Positions 42,230-51,510 of a stretch of DNA of 64,000 bases are shown one piece after another; the first letter of the stretch is position 1; every line of letters starts with the position of its first letter. Below the pieces are notes generated by a model, which was not told where the DNA came from, did not search any database, and saw only the letters and a list, made by a program, of their open reading frames with translations. This DNA comes from Candidatus Nitrososphaera evergladensis SR1 (lineage in GTDB: Archaea; Thermoproteota; Nitrososphaeria; Nitrososphaerales; Nitrososphaeraceae): the NCBI RefSeq assembly GCF_000730285.1, contig NZ_CP007174.1, positions 1,922,001-1,986,000 of the forward strand. Direction: 5' to 3'. A program made the position numbers and the translations under genes.

Positions 42230-42638
42230 CAGTGCAAGGCACACGTTTGCAGCGGCTGTCGTCATCTAGAAAAATCCCCACTGGCAGAGAAATTCAAAGC
42301 CAGTACGAGGCAAGATGATGCCGTCGTCACCTGTTCAAGGGATGGAGGAGAAAAGATAACGGCATGGGCGGTGTGGAACGGGGGAGGGAGTAACACCGCC
42401 TATGCCTTTCTTGCGGCTAGAAGCAATGTCATACAAGTAGTATAAATCCTACCAAGTAATTTGGTTACCTGAAATTATGTCATTTCTATTTCACAGAAAA
42501 CAATTCAGGAATGCCATTATCCTTGACCAGTAAAGAAAGAGCACATTCATTTTTTCTGCAAACAATGATTCTCATTGCCAAAAACGCTCGTGCAAAATAA
42601 GCAACCTGCTTTAATAGCTACAAACCATAGATGCTCGC
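42230..42638. other. Non-coding stretch with a strong hairpin
   Basis: No gene seen in 409 bases apart from the hairpin at 42361-42406 and, near 42440, a tataaatc element that may be a promoter for an unrecognised transcript or for the next small gene. Confidence 0.45.
42361..42406 (+). repeat. 14-bp hairpin with purine-rich loop
   Basis: ggcatgggcggtgt (42361-42374) and acaccgcctatgcc (42393-42406) pair along 14 positions with a single G.U, leaving an 18-base G-rich loop; tttctt follows. The stem is long for a terminator, so a small RNA is also possible. The loop includes gggagg, complementary to the 16S 3' end. Confidence 0.6.
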
Positions 42639-42836
42639 GTGCGCGCATCTAACGAGATAAAGTGTCCAATATGCAACAGCAAAATGGGTGAACTTAACCC
42701 GGATAAAGCACCCCTTTCCAGTACGCTGGTATACACTATAAACAAAGACAGGCGGTTTGCCAGGACCGTTGTCTACATGTGTGCGTCCTGCCGGAACATA
42801 CAGTCATTCCTTCTGGAAATACCAAGACCAGAATAG
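42639..42836 (+). CDS. Small zinc-ribbon protein
   Basis: 65 residues from a GTG. Two CxxC pairs, KCPICNSKM (near 9-12) and YMCASCRNI (near 48-51), are separated by a beta-rich stretch (STLVYTINKDRRFARTVV), a classic zinc ribbon. Probably cytoplasmic. Not named. Confidence 0.65.
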   Translation: MRASNEIKCPICNSKMGELNPDKAPLSSTLVYTINKDRRFARTVVYMCASCRNIQSFLLEIPRPE

Positions 42837-43063
42837 TGTAGAAGATACTACACAGACAATACCGCACAGCAGGGAACTTTTACAGCCAGAAGGAGTGTAT
42901 GCATATTTTTTGCCACATATTTTGTTGCCACGCCTTTTTAATCTGGACTGCAGGCCCTGCATAAAAAAACCATCTAGTAGATGTTTAGATGCGGCAAGAA
43001 CCATGTTATTTGCAAGAATGGAACCTTTGCTTATCAATCCGACAGCCCGCCTCCGTACATACA

Positions 43064-43612
43064 TTGGTCCAGAAAAACTTGCAAAAAGCAGTCATTGCAG
43101 GAGGGACGGCGGCGTTGGCAGTTGCGATTGTAGCCTTCGCACTGGTGTTCTTTGCGCAAGGGGCCAAACCAAGCGTCCCGGCATCTGAAGAAGTTGATGA
43201 TAATAATGATAATTATAACAACGGTAGCGCCAGTGATAACACAAGTACTACTACTACCACCGTTGTCGGCAAAACGGCATCAGCCACCAGCCTAGAGTGC
43301 CACAACGACTCGCAGGCAGGAACGACAACAATAGTTATTTCCGCCAAGCTTGCTGACAAGTCCAGTGGCCATGGCGTCCCGGGCAAGCAGGTGATATTTA
43401 CAATCTTGCCGGGAAACCCCGTTGCAGTGTTGTCAACTGACAGCCTAGGACAGGCCAGCGTATCGCTGAACGCATCGGAATTTAGCGAAGAAAGGTCTGC
43501 AGTATTCATATTTTTTGATGGCGACGAGGAGTACGAGTTTTCATCGTGCAGACTGGACATCGTAACACCCCACGCTTCGCCCGGCGAACCTGCCGCTGGA
43601 GCAAACAGCTAA
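43064..43612 (+). CDS. Secreted single-domain Ig-like protein
   Basis: 182 residues from a TTG at 43064; an ATG at 42989 would add 25 residues that do not look like an export signal. A hydrophobic N-terminal helix (AVIAGGTAALAVAIVAFALVFF) and an Asn/Asp/Thr-rich linker precede one beta-sandwich domain (TTIVISAKLADKSSGHGVPG, QVIFTILPG, GQASVSLNAS) like bacterial Ig-like group 1 domains. Two cysteines (LECHND, SSCRLD) could form a disulfide. Surface protein of unknown partner, the same general class as 38213. Confidence 0.65.
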   Translation: MVQKNLQKAVIAGGTAALAVAIVAFALVFFAQGAKPSVPASEEVDDNNDNYNNGSASDNTSTTTTTVVGKTASATSLECHNDSQAGTTTIVISAKLADKSSGHGVPGKQVIFTILPGNPVAVLSTDSLGQASVSLNASEFSEERSAVFIFFDGDEEYEFSSCRLDIVTPHASPGEPAAGANS

Positions 43613-43887
43613 TATAATAATGCACTCAGGCTGTTGTCGCTACTGCCGATTGCAAGATAACGTGCGTGCGCGTTCCCTGCAGTTGTAGTCCGGATATAGA
43701 TTTCCAGCCTAGATGAATCATCAATCCTTATCAAAAAAGACAAACGCAGAAGGGATACATCATCTCAAGGCGCCAAAGTTGGCGCGTACATCCATCAACT
43801 TGCATAGCCATGACGGATTAATGCTGGCTAATTGTCCCGGTTGAAATCATTGCATTCATAGTACATTTGCCGAGTCATACCACAAAT

Positions 43888-45654
43888 ATGTGCTCCATAC
43901 TAGGATACAAGGGAAGCAAGGACGCCGCTTCGTTGCTGGTAAATGGCCTCAAACTCATGGAATATCGCGGATATGACAGCGTGGGAATAGCGACCCTCCA
44001 CGACGACAAGATAGACATTGCAAAAGGCGTCGGCAGGGTCATAGAGGTCAGCAAGAACCTTTTCATGGAAAACATGCAGGGCACGACAGGCGTGGGGCAC
44101 ACCAGGTGGGCCACCCATGGCGGGGTGACTGACATCAATGCCCACCCGCACACATCCTGCGATGGCAAAGTAGCGGTGGTGCATAATGGCATAATAGAGA
44201 ACTACAAAGAACTAAAGGAGGAGCTGATTGCTGCCGGCCATGTTTTCAAGAGCCAGACAGACAGCGAAGTCATTGCGCATTTGTTTGAAGGCGCAAAGGG
44301 CGATACCCGGCAGGCCATGCTTTCCGTTTGCAGCAGGCTGCGCGGATCTTATGCTTTTGTTGCAGTATTCAAGGATGGGACGATAGCAGGGGCAAGGTGG
44401 GAGGAGCCGCTGATAGTAGGCATTGCAGATTCTGAATATTTCCTCTCAAGCGACGTCCTTGGGTTTATCAAGTTTACAGACAGGGCAATGTTTCTTGAAA
44501 ACGGCGACATTGTAGTAATCGACGGCAAGAGCCTCCAGCTTTATGATGTAGACGGCAAGCCGGTAAGCAGGGCAGTGTCACCAATCGCGTGGGAGCTTGG
44601 AGCGGCCGACAAGGGAATATACGCGCACCATACTCTCAAAGAGATTAACGAGCAAGGCAGGACCATTACAGGCGCGCTGGCGGCAAACCAGCAAAAGCTG
44701 GGCGAGTTTGCGCACATGATTTCTAGCGCCAAGCACGTGTACCTGACTGGAAGCGGCACAAGCAGCCATGCCGCAATGGTTGGCAAGCAGCTGTTTTCCA
44801 AGTACGCAAAAATAAAGTCAGACGTGATAATTTCAAGCGAGTTCCAGTATGCGCTTGATATGATTGACTCTGGCTCTGTCCTGATTGCCATTTCGCAGAG
44901 CGGCGAATCTGCAGACGTCCTCCAGTCAGTCAAGAACGCAAGGCAGAGAGGCGCAAAAATCCTTTCAATAGTCAACGTGTCCACGTCGTCGCTTGCCCGC
45001 GCAAGCGACATGTTCCTGGACATCGGCTGCGGGCCGGAGATCGGAGTAGCTGCGACAAAGAGCTTTACGGCGCAACTGGCGGTGCTTTATTCCATCGCAG
45101 GCCAGCTATCACAATCATCAGAGAACAAGGAAATCTTTCTTCATAGCAATAAGGACATCGCTTCTGCAGTAGACAAGGCCCTTGCACTGTATCCTGCAGT
45201 CGCGCACGTGGCCGAAGTCCTCAGTACAGTCAACGACATTTACCTGCTTGGAAGGTTCCTCCATTACCCTATTGCGCTTGAAGGCGCGCTGAAACTCAAG
45301 GAACTTGCGTACGTACATGCGGAGGGAATCGCCGCAGGGGAGCTCAAGCACGGCCCGCTTGCGCTCATGGACAAGGGAACCCTTGTGGTCCTGATAAACC
45401 CGACCGACAATACGTTTATGGACACGCTTTCAAACGCGCACGAAATGAAGGCAAGGGGAGCCACCATTGTTGGGGTTTCTGACCAGAACAACGAGCTGTA
45501 TGACTATTGGATCCAGCTGCCCAAGGTACAAGACGTATTCTATCCCCTCGTAGAGGCGATCCCACTGCAGATACTTGCCTACTGCATGGCCGTCGGGAAA
45601 AAGGTCGACCCGGACTATCCAAGAAACCTGGCAAAGTCAGTGACGGTCAAGTAA
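43888..45654 (+). CDS. glmS: Glucosamine-6-phosphate synthase GlmS
   Basis: 588 residues from the ATG at 43888. This start makes Cys2 (MCSILGYKG) the N-terminal nucleophile needed for glutamine hydrolysis; the upstream ATG at 43867 would bury it. The glutaminase part has GVGHTRWATHG, HPHTSCDGKVAVVHNGII; two SIS isomerase domains follow (VYLTGSGTSSHAA, LIAISQSGESADV; then DIYLLGRFLHYPIALEGALKLKE), ending in the conserved LAKSVTVK. It converts fructose-6-phosphate and glutamine to glucosamine-6-phosphate, the entry to UDP-GlcNAc for surface glycans. Confidence 0.95.
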   Translation: MCSILGYKGSKDAASLLVNGLKLMEYRGYDSVGIATLHDDKIDIAKGVGRVIEVSKNLFMENMQGTTGVGHTRWATHGGVTDINAHPHTSCDGKVAVVHNGIIENYKELKEELIAAGHVFKSQTDSEVIAHLFEGAKGDTRQAMLSVCSRLRGSYAFVAVFKDGTIAGARWEEPLIVGIADSEYFLSSDVLGFIKFTDRAMFLENGDIVVIDGKSLQLYDVDGKPVSRAVSPIAWELGAADKGIYAHHTLKEINEQGRTITGALAANQQKLGEFAHMISSAKHVYLTGSGTSSHAAMVGKQLFSKYAKIKSDVIISSEFQYALDMIDSGSVLIAISQSGESADVLQSVKNARQRGAKILSIVNVSTSSLARASDMFLDIGCGPEIGVAATKSFTAQLAVLYSIAGQLSQSSENKEIFLHSNKDIASAVDKALALYPAVAHVAEVLSTVNDIYLLGRFLHYPIALEGALKLKELAYVHAEGIAAGELKHGPLALMDKGTLVVLINPTDNTFMDTLSNAHEMKARGATIVGVSDQNNELYDYWIQLPKVQDVFYPLVEAIPLQILAYCMAVGKKVDPDYPRNLAKSVTVK

Positions 45655-45817
45655 TAAAGGCATACACATTTCTGTGTGCGCGCGTGTTATTTTATCGCGC
45701 ACAGCAGATCTTGTCTTTTTTGAACATTTCACACGCGCAGAAGCGCCGCTGCTAATTCAGCAAATGCTGCTGTAGCAGCATATAATTAACTGCAGAAGAG
45801 GCGAGAGATTTTTTCAT

Positions 45818-45952
45818 TCAGTTTACTAACGCAAGGTAATGATCATTGTGATCCGTCTTCCAGGATATCTTGCAATCTCGCTTGTCAAGAGGACATGAAT
45901 ACAGCTCGTTGCAGTACACGCACCTGTGCGCGTGGTCGCCTCCGCGCGTCAT
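45818..45952 (-). CDS. Micro-protein with Cys/His metal site
   Basis: 44 residues, found by hand. MTRGGDHAHRCVYCNELYSC... has Cys11-x2-Cys14, then Cys20 and Cys27, and a His-rich end (KTDHNDHY). Its ATG overlaps the TGA of the upstream 69-residue gene (ATGA), the strongest sign that both are genes in one operon. Function unknown. Confidence 0.6.
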   Translation of the reverse strand: MTRGGDHAHRCVYCNELYSCPLDKRDCKISWKTDHNDHYLALVN

Positions 45953-46158
45953 GTCGTTGGAATGGCCTCTATTTGCTCTTCAATGTCGGAAAGTGCCTTT
46001 CGTATATAGTCGGCAGTGATAAGCGACGGTATCTTCAGCTGCATCGATGGAGGAAGCATGGCATTTGCCCTGATCAGGATCGAGACCTGCCTGTCGATGT
46101 CGTTGTCGTTGCGACATTCGGAAACAAGGCGCCTTACAGAATCCACGACCTCTTGCAT
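45949..46158 (-). CDS. Small helical protein, hypothetical
   Basis: 69 residues, helical and charged (MQEVVDSVRRLVSECRND, RQVSILIRANAMLPPSMQLK, DYIRKALSDIEEQIEAI). No family recognised. It is coupled by a start-stop overlap to the Cys/His micro-protein gene at 45818. Confidence 0.6.
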   Translation of the reverse strand: MQEVVDSVRRLVSECRNDNDIDRQVSILIRANAMLPPSMQLKIPSLITADYIRKALSDIEEQIEAIPTT

Positions 46159-46456
46159 GAGGTATGTGGTAGCCGCAAGCGCTCTTTATCATTATGACCG
46201 GTTTGCGTTGATAAAATGAGGGATAATGCCAAGGGAGGCGTCAGGGTGAAAGAGGCAGACAACTAAAGGGTGCAATATAGAGAAAAGTTTCTGGTATTGT
46301 CTATGTCGTTGACGTGTTTATTGATATATCTTGCCCGTGTCTGACGATCGGACTTGTGCTGTTACTACTATCACTACAACAACAAACGATAAATCACAAG
46401 AAAGTGTGGGGAAAGGGCCGCCTGCAGGTTGCTATTATTATAGAGTTGGAATCGGT

Positions 46457-48211
46457 ATGCAAAAAATCCGCATGAAACAGTCTTTGTTATTGCGATTAAC
46501 AATTTTTGCTCTTTTTGCTGCAACTCTGGTAATACTACCCCCCATCGCGACAGGCGCTGGCAAAGCAGTCATTTCTGCAAGTGCGGCAGAAGAACAAGTC
46601 GCTCACCCATCATCATCATCACCATCCTGCGTGGCTTTGCCGATAGCAAAGGCAGAGGCATCAGGAAACGAGATTGGAAACGTGCCAAGCAATGTTGCTG
46701 ACGGCCAGCCTGTTACGAAATGGTCATTTTTTGGGAAAGGCGCGTGGGTATCGGTTGACCTTGGAACGCTTGCAGACATCTGCCATGTCGACGTGGAATG
46801 GTACAGGGGTAACACTAGGCAGAGCACGTTTACCATATCGTATTCTTCTGATGCTGCAACGTATACCCAGCTTTATTCGGGCAAGAGCTCTGGAAACACG
46901 TCTGGCTTTGAGAGGTACGACTTTGCAAACGTCGACGCCAGATATGTCAGGATCACGGTAAACGGGAACACCCAAGACGATTGGTCGGCCATTGCAGAGA
47001 TCAAGGTGTACGGCGACGTTTCTGCAGTGCCAGACAATACCAAGCCTTTCATAATGGTGGACCAGCCTGCAAACAACAGCAAAGTAATAGCGTCGTCATC
47101 AGCAGCATCTTCTGATGCCGCCACGGTCAGCATCAGGGGCAAGGCGGAAGATTTTGGAAGTGGAGTGAAAATAGTCGAAGTCAGGACAGACGGCACGGCA
47201 TACGTGCCTGCAACGCCTGCTGCCTCAGGCGACTGGTCAGCATGGACCCATTCGCTCAAGCTTTCCTCAGGGGCGCACAACATAGTGGTGCGCGCGACTG
47301 ACAACGCTGGAAACCAGCAGTGGCACGTCTCGGTCGTAAGGGTTTTCCAAGAGCCCAGTTCTACGGTACTGGCCGCAAGTCCTCTGAAACCAAAGGACAG
47401 GTTTGGCATCACACAGCTGTACCCGTCTGCTGCCGGCGGGCTTGAATGGTCTTCAAAGTGGGACAATGGAAATGCCCGGCAGTTTGGCAATGTCGTTGAC
47501 CCGGACGACAGCTGGTTTGAGACGACACACGGCATAGGGAACTACACCGTCGACGGCAACGGCACCCTGACGGCGGCCGGCAACTTTACACGGATGTACG
47601 TGCACGACCCTGCCAATGTCAGGGAATGGTCAGAGAACCTGGAGATAACAATATACATCAACAGGATAAACGAAACGCAGCTTATCGACTATTCCGGCCT
47701 GCAGATATTTGCCCGTACAAACCACGGCACGAACGGCAACGAAAACAGGAATTTCTGCGACGACAGGGGGTACGGCGTCCTGGTACTTACTGACGGCAGG
47801 TGGAAGCTTGAAAAAGAGACAGCCCACCACCTGTCAAACGGCTATGTGGACCTGCCGGGCCAAAAGCCCTGGAGCGAGCTTCCAAAGAACACCTGGGTGG
47901 GCATCAAGTTTGTGCTCCGCAACATGGACAACGACACCAAGGTAAAGCTGGAACTGTACCGCGACATGACTGGAGGATTGAACGGCGGCAGGTGGGAAAA
48001 GATGTACGAGTTTATAGACAACGGCACGAACTTTGGGGCAGGATACGGAGCTTGCAAGCCCGGCGTAAACCCTGCACTGCCACTCGTGCACTCGTTCATA
48101 GATCCAACCAGCGAGACAAGAAAGCCGATGCTTTCTGTCTATGCAAGAAACGAGTACGGGACGATGGAGTACGCCAACTTTACCATAAGGGAAATCAACC
48201 CGCTTCCCTGA
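46457..48211 (+). CDS. Secreted discoidin-like and Ig-like carbohydrate-binding protein
   Basis: 584 residues from the ATG at 46457, which gives a signal peptide (MQKIRMKQSLLLRLTIFALF...). Domains: an F5/8 type C (discoidin) domain (about 60-190; NVADGQPVTKWSFFGKGAWV, WYRGNTRQSTFTISYSSDA, VDARYVRITVNGNT); an Ig-like module (about 200-300) with VEVRTDGT, GDWSAW and ATDNAGNQQWH, shared with 38213; and a C-terminal beta-jelly-roll-like region (about 320-584; WSENLEITIYINRI, NTWVGIKFVLRN) resembling polysaccharide-binding or lyase folds. Catalytic residues are not evident. Likely binds the cell's own or environmental polysaccharide. Confidence 0.75.
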   Translation: MQKIRMKQSLLLRLTIFALFAATLVILPPIATGAGKAVISASAAEEQVAHPSSSSPSCVALPIAKAEASGNEIGNVPSNVADGQPVTKWSFFGKGAWVSVDLGTLADICHVDVEWYRGNTRQSTFTISYSSDAATYTQLYSGKSSGNTSGFERYDFANVDARYVRITVNGNTQDDWSAIAEIKVYGDVSAVPDNTKPFIMVDQPANNSKVIASSSAASSDAATVSIRGKAEDFGSGVKIVEVRTDGTAYVPATPAASGDWSAWTHSLKLSSGAHNIVVRATDNAGNQQWHVSVVRVFQEPSSTVLAASPLKPKDRFGITQLYPSAAGGLEWSSKWDNGNARQFGNVVDPDDSWFETTHGIGNYTVDGNGTLTAAGNFTRMYVHDPANVREWSENLEITIYINRINETQLIDYSGLQIFARTNHGTNGNENRNFCDDRGYGVLVLTDGRWKLEKETAHHLSNGYVDLPGQKPWSELPKNTWVGIKFVLRNMDNDTKVKLELYRDMTGGLNGGRWEKMYEFIDNGTNFGAGYGACKPGVNPALPLVHSFIDPTSETRKPMLSVYARNEYGTMEYANFTIREINPLP

Positions 48212-48374
48212 CTGCTTGCGCTTTTTTTCTGTCATAGTGTGCACGCACTCTTTTGCTGCCTACGGCTGCTGTGTGTGTACATGCACACGATGATGAAGAT
48301 TTTTTCGGATCATGGTTTTGTAGAGAATAAGAAAAAAGGATCGGCTAGCCAGTGCGGGCGTAGAGAAAAAAATC

Positions 48375-50099
48375 TCAGCCCGCGGAGACAGAGTACCTGT
48401 TGTCCCGCATGGTGTTGCCGGTGCTGTCAGCGTCGATTCTGAATCTTTCAAGCACATTGTCTGCCACGACGTTGTTTGCGACGGTGTTGCGCGACGACCC
48501 TTCAAGGATTCCGACGCCGTACTTGTTGCCGACTATGATGTTGTTTTCAACAGAGTTGTTGTAGCTTTCTTTCTGGATGAACACTCCGTACTTTTCATTG
48601 AAGCGCACGACGTTGTCCTTTACTATGCTAGAGTTGGTGAGCCAGTGGAGCCCTATGCCCTCGACGTTGTACTCGACTATGTTGTTAGTGATTGTGACGT
48701 TGTTGCACCACAGCGAGCAGATGATCCCTTGGTTGCCGTTGTCGTGCACATTGTTAGAGTCGACTACAAAGTTGACTGACCGGGTGTGCGGGTCAAGCCC
48801 GTAGCGGGTCTGCCCGTAGATCTCGTTGTTCAGTATCCTAAAGTCGCTTGAATCCTCCGAATAGAACCCGTAATAGTTGAAGGCAATGGTAGAGTTGGCA
48901 ACTACAAAGTCTTTGGCGTTGTAGTATTCAAGTGCGGCGTGGGCGTACCTGGTGTCTTTGAGTCCGCCAAGAGAGTATCCAAGGTGCGTTATGGTAGAGT
49001 TCAGGACATCCATGTGCCCTCCCCTTACCACGATGTACGGGCGCGGGATGTACGGGTCTATCTCGGGGCGTGCACGGACAGGGTCCCACGAAGTCACGGT
49101 CGAGTTTGCAATCGCCGCGTTTCCGCGGATCTCAAGGTAGGTTGGATTAGGGTTGCGCTCAGACGAAGAGAGCAGTAGCACCCGGACCCCGTTTATCTCA
49201 AGGGTTGTGTTGTTTCCCATTATGATGGGCCTTGTGACAAGGTAGGCAGATTCTTGCTCGTTGTAGCGTACCGCGGAAGGATACTGCTTGGACAGCAGGT
49301 CCATGGTCCATTTCCCTTCGTTTACCCGCGTTGCGGAATTGTTGCCGTCGGAGATGAGCACGAGGGGCGGAACCTGCGAATCGGAAGGCTGCTGCGGACT
49401 TGCAGCCGCGGCAGGCTGGTCAGAGAACACGATCCCTTTTCCGTCCTGCTTTAGCACGTCTTCAAGCACAATCTTGTGCGCCATTATTTTTGGAGAGAAC
49501 GCAATGACTGATGAGTCAGCGTGACGCAGTGCCACCCGGATGAACTCCATCGCGTCGCGGTCCCTGCCAGTCTGGCCAAGGATTTCGTTTTCGACTAGCG
49601 GCACGCCCCTGTATACGGACGGGAGGTATCCCGCCGCCTTGTAGCCGCTCAGGTCATCCCATGTCTTGATAACGTACCCCTGGTCCTGGATTCTCTTGGC
49701 CACAAAGTCGTGTTCTTTTAGGAACCTGTCTTCTATGAAGAACACCGCCTTGCTGACGTTGTAGTTCTGGAGCAAGTCAAGCAGTGGCAGCAGGTTCTCC
49801 TGATTTCCGTACTGCACGTAAAAAGTCAGAGTCACCGTGCTTGGCATACTTGGGTCGTACAGTATCCTTGGGCCCACGTTTGGCAGAGGAGGAGCAGGTC
49901 CAAGGCCGAGCTGTGTCGCAATGGGCGTGATGTTGTTTTTCAGAAAGTCATTGTTGTTGTACGCCTTTTTGGCCGAATAGCCCAAGTAGTCAATGAACTC
50001 GGCGTTTCTGTTGCTTGATACGGGCAGGTACATGTTCCATATCACGATGCCAAAGGTGCTCGCAAGGAGCGCACACAGCAGGACGGAGGTGTATTTCAT
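48375..50099 (-). CDS. Membrane-anchored deacetylase-like plus beta-helix protein
   Basis: 574 residues. An N-terminal membrane anchor (VLLCALLASTFGIVIWNMYL) is followed by a region with NodB-type deacetylase flavour (about 85-230; STVTLTFYVQYGNQENLLPLLDLL, NVSKAVFFIEDRFLKEHD) but without a clear D/H/H metal triad. Then comes a right-handed parallel beta-helix of NosD or C5-epimerase type (about 300-570; many N-S/N-x-I-x-N repeats such as NNVTITNNIVEYN). Together with the GT2 upstream (16-base gap) it suggests modification of a newly made polysaccharide outside the cell. Mannuronan epimerase-like activity is one possibility. Confidence 0.75.
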   Translation of the reverse strand: MKYTSVLLCALLASTFGIVIWNMYLPVSSNRNAEFIDYLGYSAKKAYNNNDFLKNNITPIATQLGLGPAPPLPNVGPRILYDPSMPSTVTLTFYVQYGNQENLLPLLDLLQNYNVSKAVFFIEDRFLKEHDFVAKRIQDQGYVIKTWDDLSGYKAAGYLPSVYRGVPLVENEILGQTGRDRDAMEFIRVALRHADSSVIAFSPKIMAHKIVLEDVLKQDGKGIVFSDQPAAAASPQQPSDSQVPPLVLISDGNNSATRVNEGKWTMDLLSKQYPSAVRYNEQESAYLVTRPIIMGNNTTLEINGVRVLLLSSSERNPNPTYLEIRGNAAIANSTVTSWDPVRARPEIDPYIPRPYIVVRGGHMDVLNSTITHLGYSLGGLKDTRYAHAALEYYNAKDFVVANSTIAFNYYGFYSEDSSDFRILNNEIYGQTRYGLDPHTRSVNFVVDSNNVHDNGNQGIICSLWCNNVTITNNIVEYNVEGIGLHWLTNSSIVKDNVVRFNEKYGVFIQKESYNNSVENNIIVGNKYGVGILEGSSRNTVANNVVADNVLERFRIDADSTGNTMRDNRYSVSAG

Positions 50100-50115
50100 T
50101 TTTTCTTGCCACCAC

Positions 50116-51510
50116 TCACCTTGTCAGCCACGACTTGTTCCTCACTGTGAGGAAAGAATAGTATTCCAGCGAGCTGAGGAAAAAGCCCATCACCGACCAC
50201 GTAAGCCGGTAAGCCCACTTGCCGCCCGTATCTGGGTTTCGCAACTTGAACTCTGCTGCAAACAAGAGCCCAATGAATAGCAGGCCGGCGACGTACACAA
50301 CTGCCGACCAGTACTCGCCCTGAAGCGGAAGAAGGATGAGCGAGCGGATAGCTACCACTGGCGAAAGGAACGACCATATCATCTGCAGGTAATATACGGC
50401 TGCGGCAAACGGGTTTCTGTCCTTGTAATAGTATGGCGCGGTAAAGAAGAACACGCGCAGCCAGCTTTTCTTCCAGCGTATCTGCTGCCACATGAATTTC
50501 TTGAACCTGTGCGGGACCTCTGTGTAGACGATTGCGCTTTCAGAGTACATGGCCTTCCACACCTTTTGCTCCTTGTCAAGGTAGTGCTTGTTGCCGCCAA
50601 TGACATAGCTTGTCAGGTGGCGGTCGTCGCCCAGCGTGAAATCGGCTCCCAAAAAGACGTCGTTTGCCCACTTGTCAAGCGCAGGCATGATGGCCTCCTT
50701 CCTGTAAGCTGACAGGATTCCGGGGCAGCAGGTCACGGTGCCAAAGGCGCTTTCCATCGCCTTCATTATGGAAAACTGGCCGTCGTACCAGGTGTCCTGC
50801 ATTTTTGTCAGCGTGTTCTGTTCCGCGTTCACCGCGCGGCCGTGGCCGGAGACGGCGCCCACATCAGGGTCGTCAAAGACCTTTACCATCCGCTCTATGG
50901 CGGTCTTTTCAATTATGCAGTCAGAGTCGATGAGCAGTATGATGTCGCCCTTGGCCGGCCCTGACACTATTCCCTCCCGGACGGCCTTTCTCTTGCCGAC
51001 GTTTTGGGCAAGGTGTATGACAGATATCCTGTCAGGGAACTCTTTTCGCAGGAGGTCCATCGCGTGGCCGGTGTCGTCTGTCGAGCCGTCGTTTACCATT
51101 ATTACCTCGATGTTCTGGTACGTAGATGCAAGGCACGACTTGGCGGCCTCGATTATCATGACAGGATCGTTCTTGGCAGGTATTATCACGCTTACAAGAG
51201 GCTCTTGTGCGCTAAAGGGAGCGCCGGCGCCGCCATCACCGTTGACATTCTTGCCATCTTCTTCTTTCTTTCCCTTCTTTTTGCCGTAAACAGGATCCCT
51301 GTACATCGTGTAAGAAACAATGAATGAGCTAAAGACCAGAAACGTAGTAAGAAAGCTGTATATGCCGAGAATCGGGTCCAGATAGAAAAACAGCATGTAT
51401 AGCTTTGTGGCGATAAGCGCGCCTGCCCCCGCTATGATAAGCGACCTTACAGCTTTCTTTCGGGGCGTAAGCTTTTGCGGTGTGTAATTTTCTCTTGTGA
51501 CTAGCTCCAC
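50116..51510 (-). CDS. Processive GT2 glycosyltransferase (chitin/hyaluronan/cellulose synthase-like)
   Basis: 464 residues. Two N-terminal membrane helices precede the GT-A domain: VSVIIPAKND, the metal-binding IDSD (DxD), the catalytic GDDRHLTSY and the processivity motif QQIRWKKSW. Three or so C-terminal membrane helices follow. This layout is that of processive synthases that export beta-linked polymers as they form. An acidic Gly/Lys linker (about 85-105) is unusual. Substrate could be UDP-GlcNAc, given glmS nearby, or another UDP-sugar. First gene of a likely two-gene operon with 48375. Confidence 0.88.
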   Translation of the reverse strand: MELVTRENYTPQKLTPRKKAVRSLIIAGAGALIATKLYMLFFYLDPILGIYSFLTTFLVFSSFIVSYTMYRDPVYGKKKGKKEEDGKNVNGDGGAGAPFSAQEPLVSVIIPAKNDPVMIIEAAKSCLASTYQNIEVIMVNDGSTDDTGHAMDLLRKEFPDRISVIHLAQNVGKRKAVREGIVSGPAKGDIILLIDSDCIIEKTAIERMVKVFDDPDVGAVSGHGRAVNAEQNTLTKMQDTWYDGQFSIMKAMESAFGTVTCCPGILSAYRKEAIMPALDKWANDVFLGADFTLGDDRHLTSYVIGGNKHYLDKEQKVWKAMYSESAIVYTEVPHRFKKFMWQQIRWKKSWLRVFFFTAPYYYKDRNPFAAAVYYLQMIWSFLSPVVAIRSLILLPLQGEYWSAVVYVAGLLFIGLLFAAEFKLRNPDTGGKWAYRLTWSVMGFFLSSLEYYSFLTVRNKSWLTR

